Shown piece after piece: positions 63,718 to 64,000 of a stretch of DNA of 64,000 bases. The notes under the pieces are model-generated. The model saw only the letters and a program-made list of their open reading frames with translations. It was not told where the DNA came from and did not search any database. Every line of letters begins with the position of its first letter. Position 1 is the stretch's first letter. Made by a program: the position numbers and the translations under genes. Source of the stretch: JBDTGE01 sp050742975 (lineage in GTDB: Bacteria; Actinomycetota; Actinomycetes; Mycobacteriales; Jatrophihabitantaceae); assembly GCA_050742975.1 (NCBI GenBank), contig JBOGDQ010000077.1, positions 8,860 to 72,859 of the forward strand, written 5' to 3'.

Positions 63718-63904
63718 CAGGTGTGACCGCTGCGGCGCACAGGCTTATGTTCGCGCCGTACTGAACTCCGGATCGGACCTGCTCTTCTGCGCGCACCACT
63801 GGCATGAGAACGAGGACAAACTCCGCAAGATCAGCGAAAGCATCGTCGACGAATCCGAGAGGCTGGCCGGGGTGCCCGCAACAGCCTCGCTCGAGGAGCG
63901 CTGA
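63668..63904 (+). CDS. DUF7455 family small zinc-ribbon-like protein
   Basis: The 78-residue protein contains LTATDRCDRCGAQAYVRAVL, then LLFCAHHWHENEDKL, giving a C-x2-C ... C-x2-H zinc-binding pattern. It matches the small actinobacterial family encoded beside sigA. Function is unknown; an association with the transcription machinery is only suggested by context. GTG 63668 is preceded by GAAGAGGTG. A 17-bp-stem hairpin follows. Confidence 0.85.
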   Translation: MTTATPVIADRPLTATDRCDRCGAQAYVRAVLNSGSDLLFCAHHWHENEDKLRKISESIVDESERLAGVPATASLEER

Positions 63905-63926
63905 GCAGAGCCGACCCGAGTACGAA

Positions 63927-63965
63927 CGTCGAGGGCCTCGTCCATTTCGGACGGGGCCCTCGACG
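63927..63965. terminator. Strong bidirectional hairpin between the DUF7455 gene and sigA
   Basis: A 17-bp stem (CGTCGAGGGCCTCGTCC and complement, one G-T pair) encloses the 5-nt loop ATTTC. It lies between convergent gene ends and would terminate both transcripts. Confidence 0.8.
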
Positions 63966-63973
63966 CAGTCACG

Positions 63974-64000
63974 TCAGTCCAGGTAGTCGCGCAGGACCTG
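63974..64000 (-). CDS. sigA: 3' end of a principal sigma factor gene, probably sigA (partial)
   Basis: The last eight codons and stop on the minus strand read QVLRDYLD-stop, identical at protein level to the end of the sigB product at 58045 and to the usual C-terminus of actinobacterial SigA/HrdB. Gene order (helicase, DUF7455, sigA) supports the call. Only 27 nt are in the window. Confidence 0.7.
   Translation of the reverse strand, partial: QVLRDYLD

Overview
The window is chromosomal DNA from a high-GC actinobacterium. GC is high throughout, GTG starts are common, and the backbone order thyX-dapA-ftsK-argA-pgsA-clgR-(pspA-like)-DUF3046-recA-recX-miaB-DUF349-miaA-dapF-hflX-lexA-LysM-nrdR-ideR-sigB-DUF3039-yihY-(helicase)-sigA matches the mycobacterial Rv2754c to Rv2703 segment. 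rimO, RNase Y and a class II ribonucleotide reductase (nrdJ) beside nrdR point away from Mycobacterium itself, perhaps to a Frankiales or Jatrophihabitans-like lineage. That lineage placement is an inference and I would not put it above moderate confidence. No tRNA, rRNA, CRISPR array, insertion sequence or prophage is visible.

Layout. 1-5.7 kb: DedA protein, AlkX/YcaQ-like glycosylase, a MarR regulator with its ABC exporter, and an RHH regulator with a DUF4097 protein. 5.8-15.2 kb: thyX, dapA, ftsK, argA, rimO, pgsA, clgR, a TetR regulator and a PspA-like coiled coil. 15.2-21.7 kb: nei/lhr repair pair, GNAT, DUF3046. 21.7-34.6 kb: recA (with intein), recX, rny, miaB, DUF349, miaA, dapF, hflX, tatA. 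34.6-35.4 kb: a type VII secretion (ESX) scar, the 5' end of a mycosin gene joined to the 3' end of eccC. 35.4-41.6 kb: lexA, the divergent SOS LysM gene, nrdR and nrdJ (second intein). 41.7-53.6 kb: an accessory stretch of secreted GH3 enzyme, degenerate M23-like protein, membrane proteins, GH15, PAP2, EamA, VOC, YaaA and NUDIX. 53.8-64 kb: two conserved hypotheticals, gltD, ideR, sigB, dtd, small DUF genes, YihY, an SF2 helicase, DUF7455 and the last nine codons of what is probably sigA.

How it works together. DNA repair and dNTP supply dominate: RecA/RecX, LexA with three SOS boxes, Nei/Lhr, AlkX, NrdR/NrdJ, ThyX and FtsK. tRNA and ribosome modification (MiaA, MiaB, RimO), lysine/peptidoglycan precursor synthesis (DapA, DapF) and global regulators (ClgR, IdeR, SigB, SigA) make up most of the rest.

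Most notable non-gene signals: (1) five co-oriented DnaA-box-like 9-mers in 85 bp, spaced 21, 11, 32 and 12 bp, upstream of nrdR-nrdJ, with smaller pairs at recA and a DUF4192 gene; (2) a 48-bp palindromic repeat in three copies; (3) a uniform leaderless promoter pattern (TAnnnT, 6-7 nt, then the start codon), twice leading to a tiny upstream ORF whose stop overlaps the main start as ATGA; (4) 12-18 bp tandem duplications at gene borders; (5) a 56-codon gene with a 9-nt perfect Shine-Dalgarno sequence.
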